Part shown: piece by piece, positions 1-10,728 of the stretch | Layout of the letters: each line of letters begins with the position of its first letter | Position numbering within the stretch: the first letter of the stretch is position 1 | Source: Hirundichthys speculiger | Lineage: Eukaryota > Chordata > Actinopteri > Beloniformes > Exocoetidae | Assembly (NCBI GenBank): GCA_018398805.1 | Contig: JAGFBZ010002123.1 | Location: forward strand, 1-64,000 | Reading direction: 5' to 3' | Length of the DNA: 64,000 nt | Notes under the pieces: generated by a model | What the model was told of the DNA's origin: nothing | The model's input: the letters and a program-made list of their open reading frames with translations, nothing else | Databases searched by the model: none | Translations under genes and position numbers: made by a program

Positions 1-2755
1 TTTTTCGGGGCTTGTACCCACACCCATCCTTTCCACACTTCAATTGGCACCTCTTCGATGGTTCTGGTGACATTGGATCTTCAGGTGTCCTACTGTCTCA
101 GCTCCTGGGTCACGACACCTCAGCTCCCGTGTTTACCAGATATGGGATTCTCCACCTTAGTGTAGATTTCGTCCCTCTTCCAGTAGACTCTCCCAGAGCG
201 ACCCGCGCCTTCAAACCCTCATTTCCGGGGGCCCCCCCGCTGCCTTACGGGCAACGGAGGGCCTCCTTCTGCTCTGGTGTCAACTGCTGTACTCCTTGGC
301 TGGCAGATATCACCTTTTTAGCTTTCCATCTGATTTCCTGGTCGGTGCTGCCTGGGCTGTAAGCTGTGGATGTTCTAGAGGGGTGCGGCGGCCTTGATAT
401 CCTGTCTTGATTCCTGATATTGCGTGGTCAATTTAGTGATACCTTCCCTGAACCTTGGCAGAGGGCCTGTCTCCTTTTTCCCTTCTCTCGTAGTTCTTGG
501 TTCCAGATCCCATGTCTTCAGGCCTGATCCAGGGTGGCCACCATGTGTCCTGTCCTTGCCTGGTCCAAAATTCGCCTCCTCTCCGTCGTGTCATCACCAC
601 CCTCAGAGCCTTCACAAACCGTTCACCAGGCGCCGTCCTCTTCATCCTGTCCCGGCCTGGCCCCCCTTTGGTCAGGTCGGCCTCACACGGGCAGAACGTT
701 CTTCATCTCTCGGTCCTCCCGCACAATACGGTTATGAAGTGTACCCTTTCCTGATGCCTCTGGTCTTCATGGTTCCCCGCTCAGGTCTTGGGCCTTCTTA
801 GGGTTCCCATCTTCACTTTGGCGAACTCCAGCGGTTTTCTTCTTTCCCTTGCGTCTTCATCTTCAGTTCCATCGATTTCACGCCTCTCAGGAAGCACAGG
901 CTGGCCACATCTGACTTTTTCTCCTCTTCTCCCTCCGAGTCCCCACCAGCCTGTCTCCATAGGTTCCCCGATGGCGGTGGTGACTCCGTCGAGGACTTAC
1001 CCCGTATTCCACGTCGGGTGGGGTCTTCGCTGTCACGCTTCCCCTTCGGCTCCCCGACTTCTCTTTGGGCAGGTGGGGCTCTCGGCGAGTCTCCCCCAAT
1101 GAGATAAACTCCTCTTGTACTGGTGCGGGCTCCGGTTCCGACTTCTTTGGGCGTTCCCCGGACTCTGGTGTTCTTCCTCCGGCCGGTGTTGCACCTCCAA
1201 ACCCCTGCATCCCTATCGGCTTCCAGTGCCCGTCTCCTGGTTCTTTCTCATCCTCTGGGGAGGTTTGAATCACATACTCCTCGATTCGGTTCCCATGTGA
1301 CACCTAGCCGCGTCCATCCGCATTGCCGCAAATGCCCCATCTCGGCCATCCCCCAGGACACATTTTCCTGTTCTTAACCCATTAACCTTATCATCACCCT
1401 CCTGGCTGCTATCTCCGTCGCCTTCCCCAGAACCCCTTCCAGGCCCTCTATCATCAACACGGCAGGTACTTCCTCATCCCCGGACTCCCTGATGTTGGTC
1501 AATTATCACATGAACTATCGCATAATGGGGCAGATGTCCCCCACTTGCCATGCCTACCCCGTCCGGTTATATTGAGTCGCCTGACTTTCCTGCATAGCCC
1601 TCTCTCCGGCCTTCCATAGCTGATCTCTCACCTCAGCAATGGTGGGCCTCCCCTTTAGCATCGGTAAAGATTATCAGGGCATCATGCTGACCCCCCCTTG
1701 CTCCCTATGCGCTATAGGCCCGGGCTCCATTCCTCAGGGTCACTCTTCAAGCCTCGGGGTTACCATTTCAAGGTCCGGGGCGATCCCTTCTATAGGGGAA
1801 AAGGAGGGCCAAGTTGGGGGGACCACGCCTTTGTTTCAACTGGGGATTCCTCTGCCTTCTGTCGGGTCCTTTTTGGTGGCGGTGATTCGGATGAGGCTCT
1901 CCGTTTTAACGGTCCGCTTCCTTTGCCAGAGCTCTCACCCCCTGTCCTTCTCCTCTTTATCTCCCGGCTAGGTCCATCCCGAGCTGCATCTGGCGCAAAT
2001 CCCGGTCCATCTCTTCTCCACAACTCCCGTATCAATGTGTGGGCGTGGTGCTGCATTCCTCCTTCTTCCTCCTACTGAGGCTTGGTTCAGTTGGTTCCTT
2101 TTCCTCGTCGACTCGGGGCCATTTCGGCCGATCCGGGTCTTTCTTGTGGGTCTTCAGCCCCTCCTATATCCACCATCCCGACTTCCCTCAACCGGTTAGG
2201 TGGGCTCGAGGCCGAGCTCTGCACCTCAGATCCCTCTTCTACTTCCTCAAGGTCGCTACCTAAAACTCGCTCGCCCTAAGCCCTGAGTAACCTATCTCGG
2301 TCCTCCTGGGCTTGTCTCTTCTGCTCCTCTGCTTTCCCAGACGGCGAGGCCGTCCCATGGGCTTGGTTTCTACAGTCCTCGGTCCCAACCCTGGGTAATC
2401 CTCTTCTGGGCTAAGGTTCTTCTGCCCTGCCGCCATTTTTCTCATTCTTTTCATTCTTCTCTGTCTTTGTCTGATCGAGTCGTCTGTCCTTAAAGCCTCC
2501 CTAGGTACCAATCGGGGTCAGGATAAAGTTTCAGACTGGTGCTATTCTACGCAGTCTTGGGATTTCCTCTAGAAATCTCCGTCGACCTTCGCTCCTCTTC
2601 AATCCCGCTTGCTCCCTGCAATTACTGCGGGTTTCGGCCCCCCCCCTTTTTGTCCACGGGGAATCGATTTCGTGCCTGCGACACTTTTTTTATCAGGGGG
2701 TCCAGATTTGGTGGACCTGAAACTCACTTTTCCAGGTCCCTGTTCGGGCGCCAAA
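1..2755 (-). pseudogene. Second copy of the retroelement internal region (gag/pro), frame-broken and cut by the window edge
   Basis: Position 1 corresponds to about 6826 in the right copy, and the two stay colinear to the LTR. Copy 1 differs mainly by missing bases: 4976 bases to the LTR end versus 5186 in the other copy. All reading frames are therefore broken. It retains the protease NTG motif (codon 131-133), the macro-like stretch (about 1250-1740) and the primer-binding site. The deletion-heavy difference could be decay, but looks like an unpolished assembly segment. Confidence 0.75.
2736..2753 (-). other. Primer-binding site, tRNA-Lys3 type (copy 1)
   Basis: On the minus strand the 18 bases read TGGCGCCCGAACAGGGAC, two bases downstream of the LTR end. 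This is the complement of the 3' end of tRNA-Lys(UUU), the primer known from lentiviruses and some betaretroviruses. Confidence 0.85.
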
Positions 2756-4976
2756 TGTAAAATCCCCGTTTGGTTCAGTCTGATTAGCAGAGTCTGTCAC
2801 CGGGACCAGCTCTCCATCCTACGTAAGAAGTTGCGGTCTAGGAGAGGTTTCTCACTAGATTTCCTAACTTGTTTAATCTGGTGTCGAGAAGATACGCCTA
2901 TCTCCTGCCTACTCCAAACGTATGCCCGCTCACTCCAAAACTTCCTTCAGAGGAATAGCCGGGTGGCTCGAAGTCCAGCTATCGGTCAAGTCGTTAACGC
3001 AGCTCTTTCTCACGATCTGGGCTCTTGTTACAGGCTAGGAAACTTTAAGCGGCTCGACAGCGAGCCTCAGGGACAATTTGAAAAATGTGGCTAAAATAAC
3101 CCATAAGAACCTGTGTGTTTTAGAGGCATAAACAATCTTCAAACTTCTGGATACAGATGTAATGTCCACAACGACGTCTTGATAGTTTTTATATTTTTTA
3201 AAGCAATTAGCAGGTTAAGCAACAGCATTGATTGGTTATACAATTTATTTCTAAAAAAGGCAATTAAACTGTGGCTTACTGATCAGTTCAATCTGGTTGG
3301 TCAAGGACAGGCTGAGAGACCATGTGGCCACTATGCGGGTTCAAGGCCGCTGGCAGGGAGGGAAGAGGAGCTCAAACGATCAGGCCTGCAGTATGCTGAT
3401 CCGGCCCCTCCTCCTTGCTAGCGGTGAGCTAGGTAACAAAAAGGCTCCAATTATTCCTTCAAGAATTGGGAAAATTCGTAGATCCTGTCCAAGTCTTTCT
3501 TTCTGTCTTCTTTTTCTTGAAGTAATTCCTTCCAGTTAATCCTCCCGATGGGGGTTGCTCGTCCCGGTCCCAGCTAGTCCTTCTTCGTATGAAATCGCTC
3601 CAGGAATCCACGCAGAGTCCCTCTGCCTTCTCTTTATGCGCTCTCTCTCTCCTTGCTCGCCCTGCACCAGCCTTCATCTGATTGGTTCTCTCACCTTTGC
3701 ATATGCATACATAATTTCCCCTCAAACTCACATGCACTTCTGATTGGTTATTCACATATACAGGGCGTGCATAATTTTACATAATCATGCATACACACAG
3801 GCCATGTCCCACATGACTCAATGTTTACAGATTTGGCAGGGGCGTTCACCTTAAGCCTCAATCATGGCACCACCAAACACAGGTCACTTTGTTTACTTTG
3901 CCATATAGCTCGTTAAGCTAAAGCTTTCAGCTAACGCTAATCCTTATTCAATGATTTATACCTCACATCTGTCTTACAATGTCCTTAATGAGCCATTGCT
4001 GGATTAACTCAGCCTTAACCACAAGTGCGCCTCTTTCATTTTTTTTCTGCACAGTCCATATCCGGCGTCAATGCTGAGGTCACGTGCCCCCGCTACTGTC
4101 CACCTGGCTGACTGTTTTTTCCCGCCATTGGTGCTTGGTGGCCCGGAGCTGGCAGAATTGTTTTGAAACTCGGCTTTGTTGACATTCCAATGAGGAACAA
4201 CGCTCTGCTCTGTCTCTGTCCTTTTTTGACCCAACAAAAATAGTTTTTCCCTTTTAACATACACTAATAACACAGATCTAGACCCCAAAATTCTAATACA
4301 TTTTTGTTTCTGATCCTTGACTAATCACACCCACATTTCAACCTTTCATTGATTAGGAATTGTTACAAATCACGTTAATCACCTCTTCTTCTGTTTTCGT
4401 TTACATTACATCACCCAGCTGCCTGATCTCTTCTCCGTTTTTGTTATGACTCCGTAGCTCTGCCTGCAGAGTGTTTGGGGATAACCAGTAATCAACAAGT
4501 AGCCTAATTTATCAAAACCTTAATTCATAATTCGTCGATTATTTCCCCTCTATTATAGCAGTATCCTCATGGCTAATTATTCATTTCTTTGGGGATTTTA
4601 CCTTAAACCCCATAATAATACTTATTCAGTTTCATCCATCCTACTCCTGTTTTGATAAACATATCAGTTGTTTTACATATCACACAGTTACTCCACTCAG
4701 CCGGGCAGCAGAGACTCACAGTCCTGATCCAAATCATACCGAATACATCTACAATACTTTTCTGATCATCATCGGTTCTGATCATTGAATTATTGAATCA
4801 CCCCATGTCATTGCTTATAGATTGATTCCAAATCACATCAATTACCACTTTTTCTGTACTCACTCTGGCCTATGTACCTCCTCATGTCACATCCGTCCTC
4901 CTTAACACACAGAGTTAATAGTGATTATTGATTAGAAGCTGAGCTGATTCCAACGATCTCTCCGGGTCATTTGACA
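2756..4976 (-). repeat. Long terminal repeat (left; 3' LTR of the right-hand element)
   Basis: Starts TGTAAAAT and ends TTTGACA on the plus strand, giving TG/CA termini on both strands. It is colinear with 9694-12011 but about 97 bases shorter, mostly through single-base losses. It serves as the 3' LTR of the element on its right, because a purine tract directly abuts it at 4977-4986. It also stands as the 5' LTR of copy 1, whose primer-binding site lies at its left edge. Confidence 0.85.
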
Positions 4977-4986
4977 CCCCCTCCTT
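4977..4986 (-). other. Polypurine tract
   Basis: Minus strand AAGGAGGGGG immediately precedes the LTR TGTC. This is the expected plus-strand priming site of an LTR element and fixes which LTR is the 3' one. Confidence 0.75.
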
Positions 4987-6607
4987 GGAATCGCTCAGCT
5001 TCCCACCCCCTGTGTGGGCACAGACATGGCGAGCAAGCCTCCTCCTCCACGTCAGCCTCCTTGCTGGCCGTCCAAAGCCTGCATATTCCCCACACATAGG
5101 CCTCCAAACCTTCACCGTGAGGCAGCATCCCGGTGTATTCTGACCGGCGAGGTCGGACCCTTCTTGGCCTCTTGCTGCCAGGTCCTATCCACTGGACCCT
5201 AGCATGGACTGTTGCCCAAATACTACGCAGCTGTTGTCCACTTCACTCCATTCCAATGTCTCCTTTTCATCTGATAAGAATCCTTTCTTTGCATAATGCA
5301 GTTTCTTCAGCCCTCTCCTCTCAGAGCCGAGGTCTTAGTTCTTATAACGCAGTTTCTTCAGCCCTCTCTCCTCTCAGAGAGCCAGGTGTTTCTCTTATAA
5401 TGCAGGTTCTTCAGCCCTCTCTCGTCTCAGAGAGCAAGGTCATTTCTTCTTATAATTCAATTTCTTCAGCCCTCTCTCGTCTCAGAGAGAGCTGAGGTCG
5501 TTTCTCTATCACCATCCCTTCATCAGTGGCTAGTCTGACATGGGATGGCGGGGGTCCTCTGCCACTAGCCATCTTTGGTTCCTGGTTCCTTCTAGCTTGA
5601 AATTGGCAGTTGCTCCTCTCTGGATCCCTCTCCTCTTCAGTAACCTCCTATACTGTCTAGTATTTGCTAAACTATGTGGTTTTCTTCTCCATGGCTTTCC
5701 CCTGCCCATAACCTAACATAGAGCGCAACAGTACCAACAGGTATTTCTCTCTTTTCTGTTATCTCCCATGACACGGACTTCTTATGGTCCGGCCTTCAAC
5801 CCATTCCTCTTCTCCTGCCTTGTATTGCCCCTACACACAACGCAGTTTCGCAAACATGGCGTATCTGGCTTCAGGCGATCCAGAGCTGTTGCCTCTCCAA
5901 TTCCCTCCATGTGGGGGGAGTGTGCCTACATGACCCAGCGCTCCTGCGCGGCCAGTACCCACCTCCCTCATGGCTTCTTTGGGACCACCCGGCCTCTAGG
6001 TGTCCTGTCCCACTTCTCCATCACGACAAAGACAAGTCGTTCTCTCTTGCACGTAGCGGTCCACTCCTCGTTTCCCCGCCAGTGTGTTCCTTCTTCGGCA
6101 TGTGCCCTTTGCCGCAGCAATCCAATTCCATGTTCAGCCATAACTCAGCTATCTATGTTTTTCCTTTTCTCTCCTAAATCATGGTGAGCTAATGTTCTAC
6201 TTTTAGCTCCTTTGAACCCATTTGCCTCACAGATAGCGATATCTTCCGTCTCACTTCAATTATCTCACCGATACAGAGTCACCATACCCCCTCCTTCGTT
6301 TCACACCTTCAGCGCAGCGTCATCATCCTCACCACTCACCTTCATCAGCAACCTCACCTCCGCTAGCAACCTCACCCCCACTAGCAACCTCGCCATGAGA
6401 CTCCCGGGTTCCAGTCTTTCAGCTGCATGAATGGCCCTCTTCAGGCCTTTCAGAGGCCTTTGGTCGACGGCCGTCCAGGCTCAGCTGCCGAAACTCTCTC
6501 TCTTCTCAGACTTGAACTTCTAACCTGCAGAGTCTCCAGAGACCCCTGTGGGTGGATGAGGCCCGCCTGATTGGTGGTTGAGTGTCGGTTGAGGGCCTTA
6601 ACGTTGA
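4987..6607 (-). other. Non-coding 3' internal region of the retroelement
   Basis: No minus-strand frame of useful length and no RT, RNase H, integrase or envelope motif is seen where pol and env would normally sit. The region is pyrimidine-rich on the plus strand and holds the 5290-5510 tandem repeat. It may be a deletion scar or a family-specific non-coding tail. Confidence 0.5.
5290..5510. repeat. Tandem repeat, four units of about 50-55 bp
   Basis: Units start near 5298, 5350, 5403 and 5459. Each contains the core TTCTTCAGCCCTCTC followed by TCTCAGAG and a linker ending in CTTATAA. It lies inside the retroelement between the protease region and the purine tract. Confidence 0.8.
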
Positions 6608-7057
6608 TCACCGGTCTCCAGCCTGATCTAGGAGGGTCGTCGTCTGCTCTGTCCTTGGCGGATAATCACCTAGTTGGTCGGTCACTCTTACCATCCGTTT
6701 ACTGGCGGTTGTTTCTACTCGGGTTGGTTCTATACGAACTGACCTTGACTGCAGCAGATTCCACCGCTTCTTCACAGAGCCCCCATTCTTTCTGGGTTTC
6801 TTCAACTCTCTTACTATAATCAGATTTTTTCGGGCTTGTACCCACACCATTCCTTTCCACACTTCAATTGGCACCTCTTCGATGGTTCTGGTGACAAATT
6901 GGATCTTCAGGTGTCCTACTGTCTCAAGGCTCCTGCGGGTCATCGACACCTCAGCTCCAGTGTTTACCAGATATGGGATTCCGTCCACCTTAGTGTAGAT
7001 TTCGTCCCTCTTCCAGTAGACTTCTCCCAGAGCGACCCGCGCCTTCAAACCCCTCAT
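6608..7057 (-). pseudogene. Retropepsin-like protease region, active-site Asp replaced by Asn
   Basis: A 149-residue minus-strand frame overlaps the end of the gag-like frame. Near residue 32 it carries the retropepsin active-site context YLVNTGAEVSMT. Known retropepsins have D-T/S-G there; the codon at 6962-6964 reads AAC (Asn), and the left copy also reads Asn at 131-133. No convincing second G-R-D/N motif is visible downstream. The protein is basic towards its C terminus and stops without entering a reverse transcriptase. By family knowledge the D-to-N change abolishes catalysis, so this is either a dead protease or a retained structural domain. Confidence 0.65.
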
Positions 7058-7788
7058 TTCCGGGGCCCCCCCGCTGCCTTACGGGCAACCCGGAGGGCCT
7101 CCTTCTGCTCTGGTGTCAACTTGCTGTACTCCTTGGCTGGCAGATAATCACCTTTTCTAGGCTTTCCATCTGATTTCCTGGTCGGTGGCTGCCTGGGCTG
7201 ATAAGCTGTGGATGTTCTATGTGAGGGGTGCGGTCGGCCTTGATAGTCCTGTCTTGATTCCTGATATTGCGTGGTCAATTTAGTGACTACCTTCCCTGAA
7301 ACCTTGGCAGAGGGCCTGGTCTCCTTTTTCCTCTTCTCCTCGTAGTACTTGGTTTCCAGATCCCATGTCTTCATGGCCTGATCCAGGGTGGCCACCATGT
7401 GTCCTGTCCTTGGCCTGGTCGCAAATTTCGCCTCCTCTCCTCGTACTGTCATCACCACCCTCAGAGCCTTCACAAACCGTTCACCAGGCGCCGTCCTCTT
7501 CATCCTGTGCCCGGCCTGGGCCCCTTTGGTCAGGTCGGCCTCACACTGGGCCAGGAACGATTCTTCATCTCTCAGGTCCTCCAGCACAATACGGTTATGA
7601 AGAGTGTACCCTTTCCTGATGCCTCTGGTCTTCATGGTTCCCCAACTCAGGTCTTGGGGCCTTCTTAGGGTTCCCATCTTCACGTTGGCGAACTCCAGCG
7701 TTTTCTTCTTTCTTTCCTTGCGTCTCTTCATCTTCAGTTCCATCGGGATTTCACGCCTCTTCTCAGCCAGGAAGCACAGGCTGGCCAC
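7054..7788 (-). pseudogene. Gag-like polyprotein, C-terminal part
   Basis: A 244-residue open frame, highly basic (many Lys/Arg-rich stretches), ending in KAAGGPRK just before the protease frame. I see no CCHC zinc knuckle. It is taken as the C-terminal gag section because it lies between the macro-like region and the protease on the same strand within the LTRs. The first part overlaps another frame at 7734-8096, so the gag coding is shifted at least once here, and its true start is unknown. Confidence 0.55.
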
Positions 7789-8265
7789 ATCTGACTTTTC
7801 TCCTCTTCTCCCTCCGAGTCCTCCACCAGGCCTGTCTCCAGTAGGTTCCCCTGGGCGGTGGTGACTCCTGTCGAGGACTTACCGCCGTATCTCTCCCACT
7901 CCACGTCGGGTGGGGTCTTCGCTGTCACGCTCTCCCCTTCGGCTCCCCGACTTCTCTTTGCGGCAGGTGGGGCTCTCGGCGAGTCTCCCCCAATGAAGAT
8001 AAACTCCTCTTGTACTGGTGCAGGGCTCCGGGTTCGACTTCTTTGGGCGTTCCCGGGACTCTGGTGTTCTTCCTCCGGCCGGTGTTGCACCTCCAAACCC
8101 CTGCATCCCTATCACGGCTTCCAGTGCCCGTCGTCTCCTGGTCTCTTCATCCTCTGGGGAGGTTTGAATCACATACTCCTCGATTCGGTCTCCCATGTGA
8201 CACCTAGCCGCGTCCATCCGCATTGCCGCAACCCGCCACCATCTCGGCCATCCCCCAGGACACAT
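7734..8265 (-). pseudogene. Gag-like polyprotein, middle part, in two frames
   Basis: Two overlapping minus-strand frames, 8265-7879 and 8096-7734, together continue the polyprotein between the N-terminal and C-terminal gag frames. The frame changes are consistent with 1-2 bp indels rather than introns, because the left copy has the same order with other breaks. The 8265-7879 frame includes acidic and Arg-rich sequence (SPEDEETRRRR) that fits the last strand and helix of a macro domain. Confidence 0.5.
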
Positions 8266-8649
8266 TTCCTGTTCTTAACCCATTAACGCTTATCATCACC
8301 CTCCTGGCTGCTATCTCCTTCGCCTTCCCCAGACCCCGTTCCAGGGCCTCTATCATCACCGGCAGGTACTCCTTCATCCCGGACCTCCCTGATGTTGGTC
8401 AATTCTCACATGAACTATCGCATAATGGGGCAGATGTCCCCCACTTGCCATGCCTACCCCCGTCCGGGTTATATTGAGTCGCCTGACTTCCTGCCTATAG
8501 CCCTCTCCGGCCTTCCATAGCTGATCTCTCACCTCAGCATGGTGGGCCTCCCCTTTAGCATCGGTAAAGATTATCAGGGCATCACTGCTGACCCCCCCGA
8601 TGCTCCCTATGTAGCTATAGGCCCGGGCTCCATTCCTCAGGGTCACTCT
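8130..8649 (-). other. Macro (ADP-ribose-binding) domain-like segment within gag
   Basis: In order on the minus strand: RVTLRNG, then VSSDALIIFT (the position of the usual DAIVNAAN strand), a helix KAGEGYRQEVRRL, then ASGGHLP-YAIVHV, which closely resembles the TSGGNLP-K-IIHVV strand of PARP9/14-type macro domains. After a frame change a helix and AARRVMIS strand follow, then a final helix near 8150. The GGG phosphate loop and the NAAN asparagine are not preserved, so ADP-ribose binding is uncertain. Assignment is by eye. Confidence 0.5.
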
Positions 8650-9384
8650 CTTCGCCTCCGGGGGTACCATTTCAAGGTCCGGGGCGATCCCTTCTATAGG
8701 GGAAAAGGAGGGCCAAGTTGGGGGGACACGCCTTTGTTTCAACCCTGGGGATTCCTCTGCCGTCTTGTCTAGTCGTCCTTTTGGTGGCGGTGATTCGGAT
8801 GAGTGCCTCTCCGTTTTTACGGTCCGCTTCCTTTGCCAGAGCTCATCACCACCCCTGTCCTTCTCCTCTTTATCTCCTCGGCTAGGTCCATCCCCGAGCT
8901 GCATCTGGCGCAAATCCCGGTCCATCTCTTCTACACAACTCCGTATCAATGGTGTGGGCGTGGTCTGCTGTTCATTCAATTCTTCCTCCATACTGAGGCT
9001 TGGTTCAGTTGGTTCCTTTTCCTTCGTCTGACTCTGGGCCATTTCTGGCCGATCCTGGGTCCTTTCTTGTGGGTCTTCAGCCCCTCCTATATCCACCATC
9101 CCGACTTCCCTCAACCGGTTAGGTGGGGGCTCAGAGGCGTAGCTCTGCACCTCAGATCCCTCTTCTACTTCCTCAAGGTCGCTACCTAAGAACTCGCTCT
9201 GCCCTAAGCCCTGAGTTAACCTATCTCGGTCCTCCTGGGCTTGTCTCTTCTGCTCCTCTGCTTTCCCAGACGGCGAGGCCGTCCCATGGGGCTTGGTTTC
9301 TACAGTCCTCGGTCCCAACCCTGGGTCATCCTCTTCTGGGCTAAGGTTCTTCTGCCCTGCCGCCATTTTTCTCATTCTTTTCAT
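8374..9384 (-). pseudogene. Gag-like polyprotein, N-terminal part with macro-like domain
   Basis: Longest intact retroelement frame, 336 residues. Met is at 9384, about 290 bases inside the primer-binding site. Residues 1-240 are low-complexity, charged and Glu/Pro-rich with no recognised domain. From residue about 246 it reads as a macro domain, including the GASGG-like signature ASGGHLP followed by YAIVHV. The frame stops shortly after, but the next frame continues the same domain, so the stop looks like a frameshift. No RNA-binding or capsid motif is recognised, so gag is inferred from position. Confidence 0.55.
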
Positions 9385-9673
9385 TCTTCTCTGTCTTTGT
9401 CTGATCGAGTCGTCTGTTCCTTAAAGCCTCCCGGTACCAAATCGGGGTCAGGGATAAAGTTCAGACTGGTTGGCTATTCTACGCAGTCTTGGGATTCCTC
9501 TAGAAATTCTCCGTCGACCTTCGCTCCTCTTCAATCCCGCTTGCTCCCTGCAATTACTGCGGGTTCGGCCCCCCCCTTTTTGTCCACACGGGGGAATCGA
9601 TCTTCTGTGCCTGCTGCACACTTTTTTTATCCGGGGGGTCCAGATTGGTTGGACCTGAAACTCACTTTTCCAG

Positions 9674-9691
9674 GTCCCTGTTCGGGCGCCA
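9674..9691 (-). other. Primer-binding site, tRNA-Lys3 type
   Basis: Exact 18-base TGGCGCCCGAACAGGGAC on the minus strand, separated by TT from the LTR end at 9694. It is identical to the site in copy 1. Confidence 0.88.
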
Positions 9692-10164
9692 AATGTAAAA
9701 TCCCCCAGTTTTGGTTCAGTCTCTGATTAGCAGAGTCTGTCACCGGGACCAGCTCTCCATCCTACGGGTAAGAAGTTGCGGTCTAGGAGAGGTTCCTCAC
9801 TAGATTTCCTCAAACTTGTTTAAGCTGGTGTCGAGAAGATACGCCTAGCTCTCACTGCTACTACTTCCAAACGTATGCCCCGCTCACTCCAATAACTGTC
9901 CTTCAGAGGAATAGCCGGGTGGCTCGAAGTCCAGCTATCGGTCACGTCTGTTAACGGCAGCTCTTCTCTCTCACGATCTGGGCTCTTGTTACAGGCTAGG
10001 AAACTTTAGCGGCTCGGACAGCGAGCCTCAGGAGGACAATTTGACAAAAATGTGGCTAAAATAACCCATAAGAACCTGTGTGTTAGTGCAGAGGCATAAA
10101 CAAGTCTTCAAACTTCTGGATACAGATGTAATGTCCACAACGACGTCTTATGATAGTTTTTATA

Positions 10165-10170
10165 TTTATT
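10165..10170 (-). terminator. LTR poly(A) signal
   Basis: AATAAA on the minus strand (TTTATT on plus), about 445 bp downstream of the LTR TATA box. This is plausible for the R region end. Confidence 0.4.
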
Positions 10171-10610
10171 AAAGCAGATTAGCAAGGTTAAGCAACAGCA
10201 TTGATTGGTTATACAATTTATAATTCTAAAAAGGCAAATTAAAGCTGTGGCTTACTGATCAGTTCATCTGGTTGGTCAAGGACAGGCTGAGAGACGCATG
10301 TGGGCCACTATGCGGGTTCAAGGCCGCTGGCAGGGAGGGAGAGAGGGAGCTCAAACGATCAGGCCTGCAGGTATGCTGATCCGGCCCCTCCTCCTTGGCT
10401 AGCGGTGAGCTAGGCTAACCAAAAAGGCTCCAAGTTATTCCTTCAAGAATTGGGAAAAATTCGTAGATCCTGTTCCAAGCGTCTTTCTGTCTCTTTTCTT
10501 GAAGTAATTCCTTCCAGTTAATCCTCCAGATGGGGGTTGCTCGTCCAGGTCCCAGCTAGTCCTTCTTCGTATGAAATCGCTCCAGGAATCCACGCAGAGT
10601 CCCTTGCCTT

Positions 10611-10728
10611 CTCTTTTTATGCGCTCTCTCTCTCCTTGCTCGCCCTGCACCAGCCTTCACTGATTGGTTCTCTCACCTTGCATATGCATACATAATTTCC
10701 CTCAAACTCACATGACACTTCTGATTGG
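10611..10728 (-). promoter_or_regulatory. LTR U3 core promoter (TATA and two CCAAT boxes)
   Basis: Minus-strand ATAAAAAG lies at 10611-10620. Two CCAATCA boxes lie upstream (ATTGG on plus at 10663-10667 and 10724-10728). An octamer-like GCATATGCAT sits between them. Spacing suits a polymerase II core promoter reading leftward through gag. Confidence 0.5.

Noticed and set aside
5133..6430. Plus-strand frames in the left part of the retroelement
   Set aside because: Strand is opposite to the element, no domain is visible, and part comes from the 50-bp tandem repeat.
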